64,000 bases of DNA. Source: Acidimicrobiia bacterium (GTDB lineage: Bacteria; Actinomycetota; Acidimicrobiia; Acidimicrobiales; AC-14). The stretch covers positions 1 to 64,000 of the forward strand of contig JAHFUP010000010.1 of assembly GCA_023265025.1 (NCBI GenBank), given 5' to 3'. The notes beneath the pieces are model-generated. The model made no database searches and was not told the origin of the DNA. It worked only from the letters and a program-made list of their open reading frames with translations. Made by a program: the position numbers and the translations under genes. Every line of letters starts with the position of its first letter. Position 1 is the first letter of the stretch. Positions 8,435 through 16,479 of the stretch are shown here, in pieces.

Positions 8435-8497
8435 GACCGGGTCATCTTCGCGCCGTGCCTGCGGTCTGGGAGTGGCAGCATCCTTGACGTGCTGCGC

Positions 8498-9661
8498 ATG
8501 ACCGTCGACGAGCGCCGGGCCCGGCTGGCCGTCCGCCACCGCCTGGCCGCCGGCGCCCGCACCGACGAGCCGGTCGCCATCGCCGACGGCGTCGTCGCCC
8601 TCCACGGCACCGACCCGTCGTCGGTGTTCCTGTCGGCCGCCGCCCGTATGGTCACGCCCGCCGTCGGGCCGTTGGAACGGGCGCTCTACGACGAGCGGCG
8701 GCTGGTGCGGACGCTGTGCATGCGCCGGACCATGTTCGTGCTCGCCGTGCCGCTGGTCCCCGTCGTCCAGGCCGCCTGCACCGACGCCCTGGTCCCGGCG
8801 CAGCGGAAGCGGACGCTTGGGATGATGGAGGAGGCGGGCATCGTCGACGCCGAGCGCCATCTGACCGAGCTCGAGGACGCGACCGTCGCCGCGATCGCCG
8901 AGCGCGGCGAAGCCACCGGCGCCGAGCTGTCCAAGCTCGTGCCCGGCCTCGGCCGCCAGCTGCTGGTCGGTGCCGGCACCAAGTGGGAGGGCACCGTCGG
9001 GCTGACCACCCGGGTCCTGTTCCTGCTGTCGACGGAGCAGAAGGTGGTGCGGGGCCGCCCGAAAGGGAGCTGGACCAGCAGCCAGTACCGGTGGTCGCCC
9101 ATGTCGTCCTGGCTACCCGAGGAGCTGGCCCGGCCGACCGCCGAGGAGGCCAGGATCGAGCTGTGCCGGCGCTGGCTGGGAGCGTTCGGGCCGGCGCCTC
9201 TCACCGACCTGAAGTGGTGGACGGGGCTCACCCTCGGTCAGGTGCGCAAGGCGGTGCTGGGGCTCGACGTCACCGAGGTCGACCTCGACGGGGCACCGGG
9301 GATCGTCCTCACCGCCGACCTGGCGCCCACGCCGGCGCCCGATCCGTGGGTCGCCCTCCTGCCGAGCCTCGACCCGACGACCATGGGCTGGCAGCAGCGG
9401 GACTGGTACCTCGGCGGCCACGCCAAGACGCTGTTCGACACCAACGGCAACGCCGGCCCCACGGTCTGGAGCGACGGCCGGGTCGTCGGCGGGTGGGCCC
9501 AGCGCAAGACCGGCGAGGTGGTCGTCCAGCTGCTGGAGGACGTGGGCGCCGACGCGACCGCGGCGGTCGAGGCCGAGGCCGCCCGGCTCACGGCCTGGCT
9601 CGGCGACGTCCGGGTCACCCCGCGGTTCCCGACGCCGCTGCAGCGCCGGCTAACCGCTTGA
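8498..9661 (+). CDS. Winged-helix DNA-binding protein, AlkZ-like (HTH_42 family)
   Basis: A 387-residue protein of the actinobacterial winged-helix family related to the AlkZ/YcaQ DNA glycosylases. The pattern includes FLSAAARM near the N-terminus, a middle wing with GRPKGSWTSSQYRWSPMSSW, RWLGAFGPAPLTDLKWWTGL, and LLPSLDPTTMGWQQRDWYLG followed by VVGGWAQRKTGEVVVQLL. AlkZ-type enzymes excise interstrand crosslinks or alkylated bases; whether this member is catalytic is unknown. The ATG at 8498 is preceded in frame by a GTG nine bases upstream as an alternative. The 3' end overlaps the convergent neighbour by 12 bases. Confidence 0.8.
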   Translation: MTVDERRARLAVRHRLAAGARTDEPVAIADGVVALHGTDPSSVFLSAAARMVTPAVGPLERALYDERRLVRTLCMRRTMFVLAVPLVPVVQAACTDALVPAQRKRTLGMMEEAGIVDAERHLTELEDATVAAIAERGEATGAELSKLVPGLGRQLLVGAGTKWEGTVGLTTRVLFLLSTEQKVVRGRPKGSWTSSQYRWSPMSSWLPEELARPTAEEARIELCRRWLGAFGPAPLTDLKWWTGLTLGQVRKAVLGLDVTEVDLDGAPGIVLTADLAPTPAPDPWVALLPSLDPTTMGWQQRDWYLGGHAKTLFDTNGNAGPTVWSDGRVVGGWAQRKTGEVVVQLLEDVGADATAAVEAEAARLTAWLGDVRVTPRFPTPLQRRLTA

Positions 9662-10594
9662 GTTCAGCGTGCGCAGAGCCCGGCGCCAGGCCCGTAGGCC
9701 GGAGAACGCGGTCCAGTCGCCCCGGGACGCCTGCTCGACCCGGTCCGCCCGCACCCGCATCTCGGCGGCCACTTCGTCGGCGGTGGTCCACTGGCGGGAC
9801 CCGCCCGGCGTCGAGACCGACGTGTGCACGGTCGAGCGGGTCGACAGCACCCAGAACTGGTCGACGAGGAACCCGGGCAGTCCGGCCCGCAACTGGTTCG
9901 CCGAGCCGGCGTGGCCGGCGAGCGCGCGGAATGCCCTCACCAACGGCTCGGGGTTCCGCGTGGCACCGACGGCCGCCGCGTCGGCCACCAGGTCGCGGGC
10001 GCCGTCGGCGTAGCGCCCGCCGAAGAAGGCGAGGAACGCGGTCGGCATCAGGAACGGGTTCACGAACACGGAGCCGAACAGCAGCGCGAACCGCGGCCCC
10101 TGCACCAGTTGCGCGGCGGTCGCCCACCGGACCCAGCGGTCCCCGGCCACGACCAGCTGCGAGGCCACCAGCCCTTCGAGCTCGTCCCGACCCAGGGAGT
10201 CCACCGCGCCCGACGTGGCCACCACCAGGTTCCCCGATCGGGTCGGGAAGGCGCCGACGTTGGGGACGTCGGAGTCGATGACCGCCACCCGGCCCTCGGG
10301 CACGCCGATGGCGATGGCCAGGCCGGCGGCCACGTTGCCCAGCCGGGCCGGCGCCTCGCCGGCGGTCAGCCGCCGGGCCACCCACTCCCCGTACCGGGCG
10401 ACCGGCAGGGCGAACACCGCCAGCGCGACCAATGCCCACACGACCACGAACACGATGGCCGAGACGGCCAGCCGACGCGCCGAGAACCCGATGTAGATCG
10501 GTGCGGCCAGCGCGGCGGCGAGCACGGCCCAGCAGAACGCGGCCCGCACGGCCGCGGAGACCACCACGAGCCGGGCCCGCAGCGGCAGATCCAT
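9650..10594 (-). CDS. M48-like membrane protein with a lost HExxH motif (pseudoprotease)
   Basis: A 314-residue protein with two N-terminal membrane helices (about 12-35 and 42-64) and an M48 peptidase-like domain. PNVGAFPTRSGNLVVATSGA and DSLGRDELEGLVASQLV align well with HtpX/Ste24-type proteins. The zinc motif expected at 145-149 (HExxH) is SQLVV, and the later Glu ligand region reads ARDLVADAAAV. Metal binding and proteolysis are therefore unlikely; a scaffold or regulatory role is an inference. It starts four bases after the metF stop, so it is probably the last gene of the purN-purH-folD-metF run. Confidence 0.7.
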   Translation of the reverse strand: MDLPLRARLVVVSAAVRAAFCWAVLAAALAAPIYIGFSARRLAVSAIVFVVVWALVALAVFALPVARYGEWVARRLTAGEAPARLGNVAAGLAIAIGVPEGRVAVIDSDVPNVGAFPTRSGNLVVATSGAVDSLGRDELEGLVASQLVVAGDRWVRWATAAQLVQGPRFALLFGSVFVNPFLMPTAFLAFFGGRYADGARDLVADAAAVGATRNPEPLVRAFRALAGHAGSANQLRAGLPGFLVDQFWVLSTRSTVHTSVSTPGGSRQWTTADEVAAEMRVRADRVEQASRGDWTAFSGLRAWRRALRTLNSSG

Positions 10595-10598
10595 CAGC

Positions 10599-11474
10599 TC
10601 AACCGGGCGGCGCCGGAACCAGACCGAGGTTGGCGTAGATCTCGCGGGTCGCGCTCGACCGGTTCAGGGTGTAGAAGTGCAGTCCCGGCACGCCGTTGTC
10701 GAGCAGGTCGCGGCACAGCTCGGTGGCCAGCTCGACGCCGACCCGCCGCACGTCGTCGGGATCGTCGGCCACCGCCTCGACCCGGGCCACGATCTCGGGC
10801 GGCACCTCGCAACCCGACAGCTCGGCCATCCGCTTCACGCCCGACAGGCTGGTGATCGGCATGATGCCGGCGATGACCGGCTTGTGCATGCCCCGCTTGC
10901 CCAGGTCGTCGACCAGGCCCACGTAGTCGCTGGTGCGGAAGAAGAACTGGGTGATGGCGAAGTCGGCCCGCTCCATCTTGGCGACGAGGTGCCGGCGGTC
11001 GAGGTCGCGGTCGCCACCCGAGTTGGGGTGCAGCTCGGGGTGGGCGGCCACGCCGATGGAGAACCCGCCGATGGCCCGGGCCAGCTCGACCAGCTCGATG
11101 GCGTGGCTCAGCTCGGCGTGGCCGACCTCCTGGGCGTCGGGCGGCGGGTCGCCGCCGAGGGCCAGCACGTTGTCGACCCCGGCCTTGCGCAGCTCCACCA
11201 GGATCTCGGCCAGCTCCAGCCGGCTGTGCACCACGCAGGTGAGGTGGGCCATGGGGTTGAGCGCCGTCGTCTGGATCATGCCGGCGACGAGGTCGTGGGT
11301 GCGCTGGCGCGAGACCCGCCCGCCCCGGTAGGTGACCGACACGAACGCCGGGTCCAGGGGCTCCAGGTCGCGCAGGGTGCGGACGAGCGTGGCCTGCTCG
11401 ACGTCGTTCTTGGGCGGGAAGAACTCGAAGGAGAACGTTGTCCCTTCGTCGAGCAGCTGGAGGATCTGCGTCAT
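10599..11474 (-). CDS. metF: Methylenetetrahydrofolate reductase
   Basis: A 291-residue flavoprotein of the MetF TIM-barrel family. It has FSFEFFPPKN at the start, with the catalytic Glu, then FVSVTYRGG, NVLALGGDPP, and the FAD-binding AKMERADFAITQFFF. It reduces 5,10-methylene-THF to 5-methyl-THF for methionine synthesis. The start codon overlaps the folD stop (ATGA), so translation is coupled. Its position after folD fits a one-carbon operon. Confidence 0.95.
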   Translation of the reverse strand: MTQILQLLDEGTTFSFEFFPPKNDVEQATLVRTLRDLEPLDPAFVSVTYRGGRVSRQRTHDLVAGMIQTTALNPMAHLTCVVHSRLELAEILVELRKAGVDNVLALGGDPPPDAQEVGHAELSHAIELVELARAIGGFSIGVAAHPELHPNSGGDRDLDRRHLVAKMERADFAITQFFFRTSDYVGLVDDLGKRGMHKPVIAGIMPITSLSGVKRMAELSGCEVPPEIVARVEAVADDPDDVRRVGVELATELCRDLLDNGVPGLHFYTLNRSSATREIYANLGLVPAPPG

Positions 11475-12325
11475 GCCCGCTGGGCCGCCCGCACCGCATT
11501 GGCCAGTAGGAGGGCGACGGTCGTCACGCCGACCCCGCCGCGGCGGGGAGTCACCCAGCCGGCCACCTCGACGACGGCCTCGTCCACGTCGCTGATGACG
11601 CGCTTCCCCTCCCACGTGAGCCCGGCCCCGACGACCGCAGCGCCCCGTCGGACGTCGCCCGGCCCGATCATGTTTGGCACGCCGGCCCCGCCGACCACGA
11701 TGTCGGCCCGGCGGGTGTAGTCGGCCCAGTCGGGCACGCCAGTGTGGACCACGGTGACGGCGGCGTTGGCGCCCCGACGCTTCTGGGACAGCAGGAGCGA
11801 CAGCGGCCGGCCGATCGTGGGGCCGCGACCGACGATCACGACGTTGCGACCCTCGACCGGCACCTCGTAGTGGGCCAGCATGGCGACGATGCCCGCCGGC
11901 GTGCAGGCCAGCGGGGCGTTCGTGGCTCCGAGAGCGAGGAGGCCAAGGTTCGTCGGATGGAGGCCGTCGGCGTCCTTCGCCGGGTCCACGGCGGCAATCG
12001 CCGCGTTGTAGTCCTGCCCACCGGGGAACGGGTTCTGGATGAGGAAGGCATCGACCGCGGGGTCCTGGTTGAAGGCCCGCACGGCATCGAGGATCTCGGC
12101 CTGGGATGCGTCGGCCGCCAGCTGCTGGTGCGCCGAGTGGATGCCCATGGCCTCGCACGCCTCGTGCTTCTTGCGGATGTAACCGGCGCTCGCCGGGTCA
12201 TCCCCGACCAGGATCGTGCCCAGGCCCACCTGCACGCCCTCGGCCGCCAGCTTGGCCACGTCCTCCGCCACCTGAGCCAGGACGGCATCGGCGACGGGCG
12301 CCCCATGCATGATCACGGCGCTCAT
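11471..12325 (-). CDS. folD: Bifunctional methylenetetrahydrofolate dehydrogenase/cyclohydrolase
   Basis: A 284-residue FolD. The catalytic-lysine segment is YIRKKHEAC, and KDADGLHPTNLG carries the conserved Asp. The Rossmann part is VVIVGRGPTIGRPLSLLL, and the C-terminus is TPRRGGVGVTTVALLL. The usual QLPLP loop is replaced by QNPFP, an uncommon variant that may affect the folate pocket. It interconverts methylene-, methenyl- and 10-formyl-THF, and 10-formyl-THF feeds PurN and PurH just upstream. The ATG lies at the edge of repeat copy 2; no clear Shine-Dalgarno is visible. Confidence 0.92.
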   Translation of the reverse strand: MSAVIMHGAPVADAVLAQVAEDVAKLAAEGVQVGLGTILVGDDPASAGYIRKKHEACEAMGIHSAHQQLAADASQAEILDAVRAFNQDPAVDAFLIQNPFPGGQDYNAAIAAVDPAKDADGLHPTNLGLLALGATNAPLACTPAGIVAMLAHYEVPVEGRNVVIVGRGPTIGRPLSLLLSQKRRGANAAVTVVHTGVPDWADYTRRADIVVGGAGVPNMIGPGDVRRGAAVVGAGLTWEGKRVISDVDEAVVEVAGWVTPRRGGVGVTTVALLLANAVRAAQRA

Positions 12326-12470
12326 GGCGACCCGATCCGGCGGCCGTGGTCGCCGTCGCAGACGGCCCCAGGCGGCTGCCGGCGGAAGGAAACGGCGAGG
12401 GGCCCCCGGCTCCGCCGGCGGTCCAGAGCACGATCAACTCGCACGAACGGAGCGAAGCGAGTGAGTGCGA
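12326..12470 (-). repeat. Interspersed intergenic repeat, copy 2 (reverse)
   Basis: This copy fills the purH-folD spacer in reverse orientation. It reads, on the minus strand, TGATCGCACTCACTCGCTTC, the TGA being the purH stop, then CGTTCGTGCGAGTTGATCG, GGCGGAGCCGGG and a GGCCG-rich tail close to the folD start. The same landmarks occur in the same order as in copy 1, but the CGGCGGAG/CTCCGCCG stem is slightly degraded. Confidence 0.85.
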
Positions 12471-13982
12471 TCAATGGCGGAACTGACGCTCGCCGGTGAA
12501 GACCATGGCCAGGCCCTGCTCGTCGGCCGCGTCGATCAGCTCCTGGTCGCGCATGGCGCCGCCAGGCTGGATGACGACCGCGGCGCCGGCCGACACCGCG
12601 GCGTCGAGGCCGTCGCGGAACGGGTAGAAGGCGTCGGTGGCGCAGGCGCCGCCCTTGCCCCGACCCGCGGCTTTGCGGGCCGCGATCTCGCCGGCGTCGA
12701 CCCGGCTCTGCTGGCCGGCGCCGATGCCCACCGCCTGATCTCCGGCCACGAGCACGACGGCGTTCGACTTGGTGTAGCCCGCCAGCTTCCACGCCAGCTC
12801 GGTGTCGGCCCACTGCTCCTCGGTGGGGGCCACCTTGGTGACCACCCGCCAGTCGGCTCGCGTGGCGGCGAAGCGGTAGGGCTCCTGCACGAGGAACCCG
12901 CCGCTGATCTGGCGGACGTGCAGCCCGTCGTCGCCGGGCGGCGCAGCCTGCAGCAGCCGGGTGTTCTTGCGCTTGGCGATGAGGGCGTCGAGCGTGCCCG
13001 AGGCATACCCCGGAGCGATGACGACGTCGGCCTGGGCCGCGCCGACCATGAACGCGGCGGTGGCGTCGTCGACGGGACGGTTCAACGCCACGATGCCCCC
13101 GAACGCCGACTTCTCGTCGCACTCGTAGGCCAGCCGGTAGGCGGTGGCCAGGTCGCCGGCAACCGCCGCGCCACACGGGTTGGCGTGCTTGATGATGGCG
13201 ACCGCAGGCCCGGGGCCCATCTCGTGCACCAGTTCCCAGGCGGCGGAGGCGTCGAACAGGTTGAGGTAGGACAGCGGCAGGCCGGCGTGCTGGACGACGT
13301 CGTCCCACCAGCTGTGGACGCCGAGCCGGCGGTAGCGCGCCCCCTGCTGGTGGGGATTCTCGCCGTAGCGCAGGTCCTGGGCCCGCTCCAGGCGGATGTC
13401 GAGCGTGGCCGGCAGCGGGCCGGCGCCGTCCTCGGAGCCCTGGTCGAGCCACGACACGATGGCCGCGTCGTAGGCCGCGGTGTGGGCAAACGCGGCGCGG
13501 GCCAGGCGCCGGCGGGTCTGGGGGCCGAGCAGGCCCTCGCGGGCCAGCTCCTCGAGCACCGCCGGGTACTCGGCCGGGTCGACGACGACACCCACGTGGG
13601 CGTGGTTCTTGGCCGCGGCCCGCACCATCGTCGGCCCGCCGACGTCGATCATATCGATCGACGGATCGGACCGGAACGGGTAGAGGTTGCAGACGACCAG
13701 CCCGATGGCGGCGATGTTCTGGGCCAGCAGGTCGGCCACGTGCTCAGGGCGGTCGCGGTCGGCCAGGATCCCGCCGTGGATGGCCGGGTGGAGGGTCTTC
13801 ACCCGGCCCCCCAGCATCTCGGGGCTCCCGGTGACCTCCTCCACCGGCGTGCAGGCCACGCCGGCCGCGCTCAGGGCGCCGGCCGTGCCCCCACTCGAGA
13901 CCAGCTCCCAGCCGAGCCGGGACAGGCCGCGGGCGAACTCCACCAGGCCGGTCTTGTCGTAGACGGAGATCAGGGCTCTCAC
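12471..13982 (-). CDS. purH: Bifunctional AICAR transformylase/IMP cyclohydrolase
   Basis: A 503-residue PurH. Residues 1 to about 190 form the MGS-like IMP cyclohydrolase ([45 protein letters not shown]). The rest is the AICAR formyltransferase with the catalytic [12 protein letters not shown] and the late [14 protein letters not shown]. It carries out the last two steps of IMP synthesis using 10-formyl-THF. The GTG start overlaps the purN stop (GTGA). The stop codon lies within the first bases of repeat copy 2. Confidence 0.96.
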   Translation of the reverse strand: MRALISVYDKTGLVEFARGLSRLGWELVSSGGTAGALSAAGVACTPVEEVTGSPEMLGGRVKTLHPAIHGGILADRDRPEHVADLLAQNIAAIGLVVCNLYPFRSDPSIDMIDVGGPTMVRAAAKNHAHVGVVVDPAEYPAVLEELAREGLLGPQTRRRLARAAFAHTAAYDAAIVSWLDQGSEDGAGPLPATLDIRLERAQDLRYGENPHQQGARYRRLGVHSWWDDVVQHAGLPLSYLNLFDASAAWELVHEMGPGPAVAIIKHANPCGAAVAGDLATAYRLAYECDEKSAFGGIVALNRPVDDATAAFMVGAAQADVVIAPGYASGTLDALIAKRKNTRLLQAAPPGDDGLHVRQISGGFLVQEPYRFAATRADWRVVTKVAPTEEQWADTELAWKLAGYTKSNAVVLVAGDQAVGIGAGQQSRVDAGEIAARKAAGRGKGGACATDAFYPFRDGLDAAVSAGAAVVIQPGGAMRDQELIDAADEQGLAMVFTGERQFRH

Positions 13983-14530
13983 GTCGAGATGAACTTTCGG
14001 ATGGTCTCCGGATACAAGCGGTGCTCCACTTCCTTGATGCGCTCGTGCAGGGTCTCAGGGGTGTCGTCGTCGAGGACGGGCACCGCCTCCTGGGCCAGGA
14101 TGGGGCCGGCGTCGACTTCGAGCGTGGCCACGTGGACGGTACAGCCCGTGACCTTGACGCCGTACGCCAGCGCTTCCTCGACGGCATGCCAGCCGGGGAA
14201 CGCCGGCAGCAGGGCGGGATGGGTGTTGAGGATGCGACCGGGATAGGCGTCGTGGATCTGCTTGTCCAGGATGGTGCCGAACCCGGCCATGACGACGAGC
14301 TCGACGCCGTGGCGCTCCAGGGCGTCGACCACCGCCTCGGTGTAGGCGGCCCGGTCGAAATCCGGGCCGTAGCTCTCCCGCAGCACCAGCTCAGCCGGCA
14401 CGCCGGCGGACTCGGCCACCGACGTCGCCCCGCACGGCCGGTCGACCACGACGGCGACCACGGGCAGCCCGGCCCGCAGGATGGCCTCCAGGTTGGTCCC
14501 CCCGCTGGAGGCGAGGACGCCGATGCGCAT
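13979..14530 (-). CDS. purN: Phosphoribosylglycinamide formyltransferase
   Basis: A 183-residue GAR transformylase. It has RIGVLASSGGTNLEAIL, the catalytic NTHPALLPAFPG (Asn-His), and VTGCTVHVATLEVDAGPILAQ with the catalytic Asp. It formylates GAR with 10-formyl-THF. The ATG at 14528-14530 is supported by the family start (M)RIGVLASG; a GTG codon immediately precedes it. TACGGT at 14539-14544, eight bases upstream of the ATG, looks like the promoter of the purN-purH-folD-metF run. Confidence 0.95.
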   Translation of the reverse strand: MRIGVLASSGGTNLEAILRAGLPVVAVVVDRPCGATSVAESAGVPAELVLRESYGPDFDRAAYTEAVVDALERHGVELVVMAGFGTILDKQIHDAYPGRILNTHPALLPAFPGWHAVEEALAYGVKVTGCTVHVATLEVDAGPILAQEAVPVLDDDTPETLHERIKEVEHRLYPETIRKFIST

Positions 14531-14538
14531 CACACGGC

Positions 14539-14544
14539 ACCGTA
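14539..14544 (-). promoter_or_regulatory. Probable -10 box of the purN operon
   Basis: TACGGT on the minus strand, eight bases before the purN ATG and five before the preceding in-frame GTG, consistent with a leaderless or nearly leaderless mRNA. Confidence 0.4.
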
Positions 14545-14608
14545 CCGCCCTTTCGTGGCAGGGTTGGGCGCCATCCATCTCGGACGTCAGTCACACGGAG
14601 GGGAGACG

Positions 14609-15025
14609 GTGTTCAGCAGGCTCAGTCGAGGCGAGCGAATCGTGGTGGTCGCCGGCGGTTTCCTGCTCCTCAGTCTGGCCTTCTTTCCCTGGCACCGCGC
14701 CGTGGTGTCCGGGTTCTTCGGCAGCGGCACCCTCAAGCGCACCGCCCTCCAGAGCCCCAACTCGTTCCAGGGGACGCTGGCGTTCCTGATCACCGTGGCC
14801 ATGGTCGCCCAGGTCGTGATGACCAGGTACACCAACCAGAGGGTCAATCCCGCGCTGGTCCGACTGCAGGCGCCGGCGGGGCTGGCGGTCGTGGGCATCC
14901 TGGCCTGGAAGCTGGCGAGCGAGACCCTGTACCTCTCCGTGGGCGCGTACCTCGGCATGGCCCTCGCCGCCGCGGTGGCCTACGGCGGGCTCATGATGGC
15001 CCGCGAAGGCGGCAGCCGCCGCTAA
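14609..15025 (+). CDS. Small multi-span membrane protein of unknown function
   Basis: A 138-residue protein with about four hydrophobic segments: VVVAGGFLLLSLAFF, GTLAFLITVAMVAQVVM, GLAVVGILAWKLA and YLGMALAAAVAYGGLM. The loop between segments 1 and 2 holds a short SGFFGSGTLKRT stretch. I do not recognise the family by a motif, though similar four-helix proteins are common in Acidimicrobiia. The GTG start at 14609 has an excellent ribosome-binding site (GGAGGGGAG, five bases upstream of the GTG). The end overlaps the convergent DUF3039 gene by four bases. Confidence 0.7.
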   Translation: MFSRLSRGERIVVVAGGFLLLSLAFFPWHRAVVSGFFGSGTLKRTALQSPNSFQGTLAFLITVAMVAQVVMTRYTNQRVNPALVRLQAPAGLAVVGILAWKLASETLYLSVGAYLGMALAAAVAYGGLMMAREGGSRR

Positions 15026-15234
15026 CCGCGGGACCAGGCGGCGGCCAGCTGCTGGCAGACGACGCACACGGGCAGCCTGCTCGGGTCGGCGGGGGGCTGG
15101 AACCGTGTCCCGCACAGCGCCTTGACCGCCCGGCCCTGCGTGCGGGCCGCGTGCAGCTCGTCGTTGCGGGCGTAGTGGGCCAAATCGTCGTCGTCCCCGT
15201 CGTCGACCTGGGGGTCGTCGACGTCTGGCGCGAT
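15022..15234 (-). CDS. DUF3039-like zinc-ribbon protein, start uncertain
   Basis: The reading frame gives an acidic N-terminus (DVDDPQVDDGDDDD), then LAHYARNDELHAARTQGRAV, KALCGTRFQPPADPSRLPVC and VVCQQL. This matches DUF3039 proteins: an acidic leader, HYxRKDxI, CG, then PVCxxC as a likely zinc site. The frame contains no ATG or GTG upstream. The only standard start, a TTG at 15181-15183, would cut off the acidic leader. The coordinates given use an ATC at 15232-15234, just after the DUF4235 stop, as a possible alternative. Function unknown. Confidence 0.6.
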   Translation of the reverse strand: MAPDVDDPQVDDGDDDDLAHYARNDELHAARTQGRAVKALCGTRFQPPADPSRLPVCVVCQQLAAAWSRG

Positions 15235-15238
15235 GTGG

Positions 15239-15526
15239 TCAGGGGGACACCGCCTCCAGCCCGGGCGGGTAGGCGCCGGTCCTCGCCTTCCACGCCTCCG
15301 CCGCCCCCCGCTGCGCCACCAGCCGGGTCACCGCCAAGGCCACGCCGGACGACGCGGCCCAGATCAGGGCCTCGGACCACTTGGTGCCCGGCGCCGCCGG
15401 GTTCGTCGGCGGATCCCCACCTCGGGTCGTGCGCCACGCGGCGCGGAGCAGGGTGCGGGTCGCGGCGCCGGCCGCGGCGCCGCTCAGCGACCCCACCGCC
15501 TTCCAGAGCAGTCGTCGATCGGCCAT
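15239..15526 (-). CDS. DUF4235 membrane protein
   Basis: A 95-residue protein fitting DUF4235: it begins MADRRLLWKAVGSLSGAAAG, has a hydrophobic glycine-rich first helix, the PPTNPAAPGTKWSEALIWAA segment and a second helix VALAVTRLVAQRGAAEAWK. These are small inner-membrane proteins of actinobacteria without a known function. It lies directly upstream of the DUF3039-like gene, four bases apart, suggesting co-transcription. Confidence 0.85.
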   Translation of the reverse strand: MADRRLLWKAVGSLSGAAAGAATRTLLRAAWRTTRGGDPPTNPAAPGTKWSEALIWAASSGVALAVTRLVAQRGAAEAWKARTGAYPPGLEAVSP

Positions 15527-15566
15527 TGGCGTCGATTCTGCCCGAGATCGGCCGGCGCCGAACCGC

Positions 15567-15572
15567 TACCGT
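15567..15572 (+). promoter_or_regulatory. -10 box of a leaderless transcript starting at an ATC
   Basis: TACCGT followed by six bases and an in-frame ATC. The identical hexamer with the same spacing precedes the GTG at 18732, and with seven bases precedes the GTG at 21630. Confidence 0.5.
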
Positions 15573-15578
15573 GGTCGC

Positions 15579-16478
15579 ATCAGGAAGGCGGCGGCGGTCA
15601 TCGCGCTCGGACTACTGGCCGCCCCGGCGTGCGGTGGTGGTGGCGGCGGCTCGTCGTCGGGGCCGCCGGCGCCGGTGCAGACCGGCCAGGTCACCGTCGA
15701 CGGGGTGGCGCGCAACTACCGCCTCTACGTCCCGTCGACCCTCGACCAGACCCGGTCGGCGCCCCTGCTGATGGTCCTCCACGGCGGCGCCAACACCGTC
15801 GACGACGCGGTGAAGACCATGGGCTTCGACCAGGGCACGGCCGGGGAGTACATCGTCGTCTACCCCGAAGGCACCCGCCGGGAGTGGAACGCCGGCGTGT
15901 GCTGCGGCTCGGCGCCGTCCCGCAGCCCCGACGACGTCGGCTTCCTCACCCAGGTCCTCGATCGCGTCGAGGCGGACCACCGGATCGACCCGGCGCGGGT
16001 GTTCGTGGCCGGTGTCTCGAACGGGGCGATGATGGCCTACCGCTTGGCGTGCGAGCGGGCCGATCGGATCACCGCCGTGGCGTCCGTCGCCGGCGCCGTT
16101 GTCACCGCGGAGTGCCGGCCCACCCGGCCGGTGTCGGTCCTGGAGATCCACGGCACCGAGGACCAGCTGGTCCCCTACCTCGGTGGCCAGCCGTCTGCGG
16201 TCGAGGCCCAGGGGGCGCCGCCGTACACCCCCACGGCGGACATGGTCCGGCGGTGGGCCGAAGGCGACCGCTGCCCGGCGCCGCTCCCGGTGGTGACCGT
16301 CGGCCCGATGACGATCGACTCGTGGACGGGTTGCGCCAAGGGGTCGGAGGTCAAGCTGATCACCATCCGGGGCGGCAGCCACGTCTGGTTCGCGTCGGGG
16401 CTCGGCCCGGCCAACGGCGCCACCGACGCCACCGGCCAGATCCTCCGCTTCTTCAGCACCCTCCGCCCGACACCCTGA
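15579..16478 (+). CDS. Secreted esterase-like lipoprotein (PHB depolymerase/feruloyl esterase family)
   Basis: About 299 residues. The N-terminus RKAAAVIALGLLAAPACGGG is a lipoprotein signal with the lipidated Cys in AAPAC, so the protein should sit outside the membrane. The domain is an LpqC/PHB-depolymerase-type alpha/beta hydrolase: LLMVLHGGANTVDD (oxyanion region), the nucleophile elbow GVSNGAMMAY (GxSxG), the acid region IHGTEDQLVPY and a late GGSHVW histidine. No ATG, GTG or TTG lies near the signal peptide. ATC at 15579 fits both the peptide and the -10 spacing. The stop is one base from the convergent pseudogene. Confidence 0.8.
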   Translation: MRKAAAVIALGLLAAPACGGGGGGSSSGPPAPVQTGQVTVDGVARNYRLYVPSTLDQTRSAPLLMVLHGGANTVDDAVKTMGFDQGTAGEYIVVYPEGTRREWNAGVCCGSAPSRSPDDVGFLTQVLDRVEADHRIDPARVFVAGVSNGAMMAYRLACERADRITAVASVAGAVVTAECRPTRPVSVLEIHGTEDQLVPYLGGQPSAVEAQGAPPYTPTADMVRRWAEGDRCPAPLPVVTVGPMTIDSWTGCAKGSEVKLITIRGGSHVWFASGLGPANGATDATGQILRFFSTLRPTP

Positions 16479-16479
16479 G

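Noticed and set aside
8435-8497. Leaderless -10 boxes for the divergent DUF3291 and winged-helix genes
   Set aside because: No TANNNT lies at the expected distance on either side; candidates such as GATGAC or CATCCT are too weak to list.
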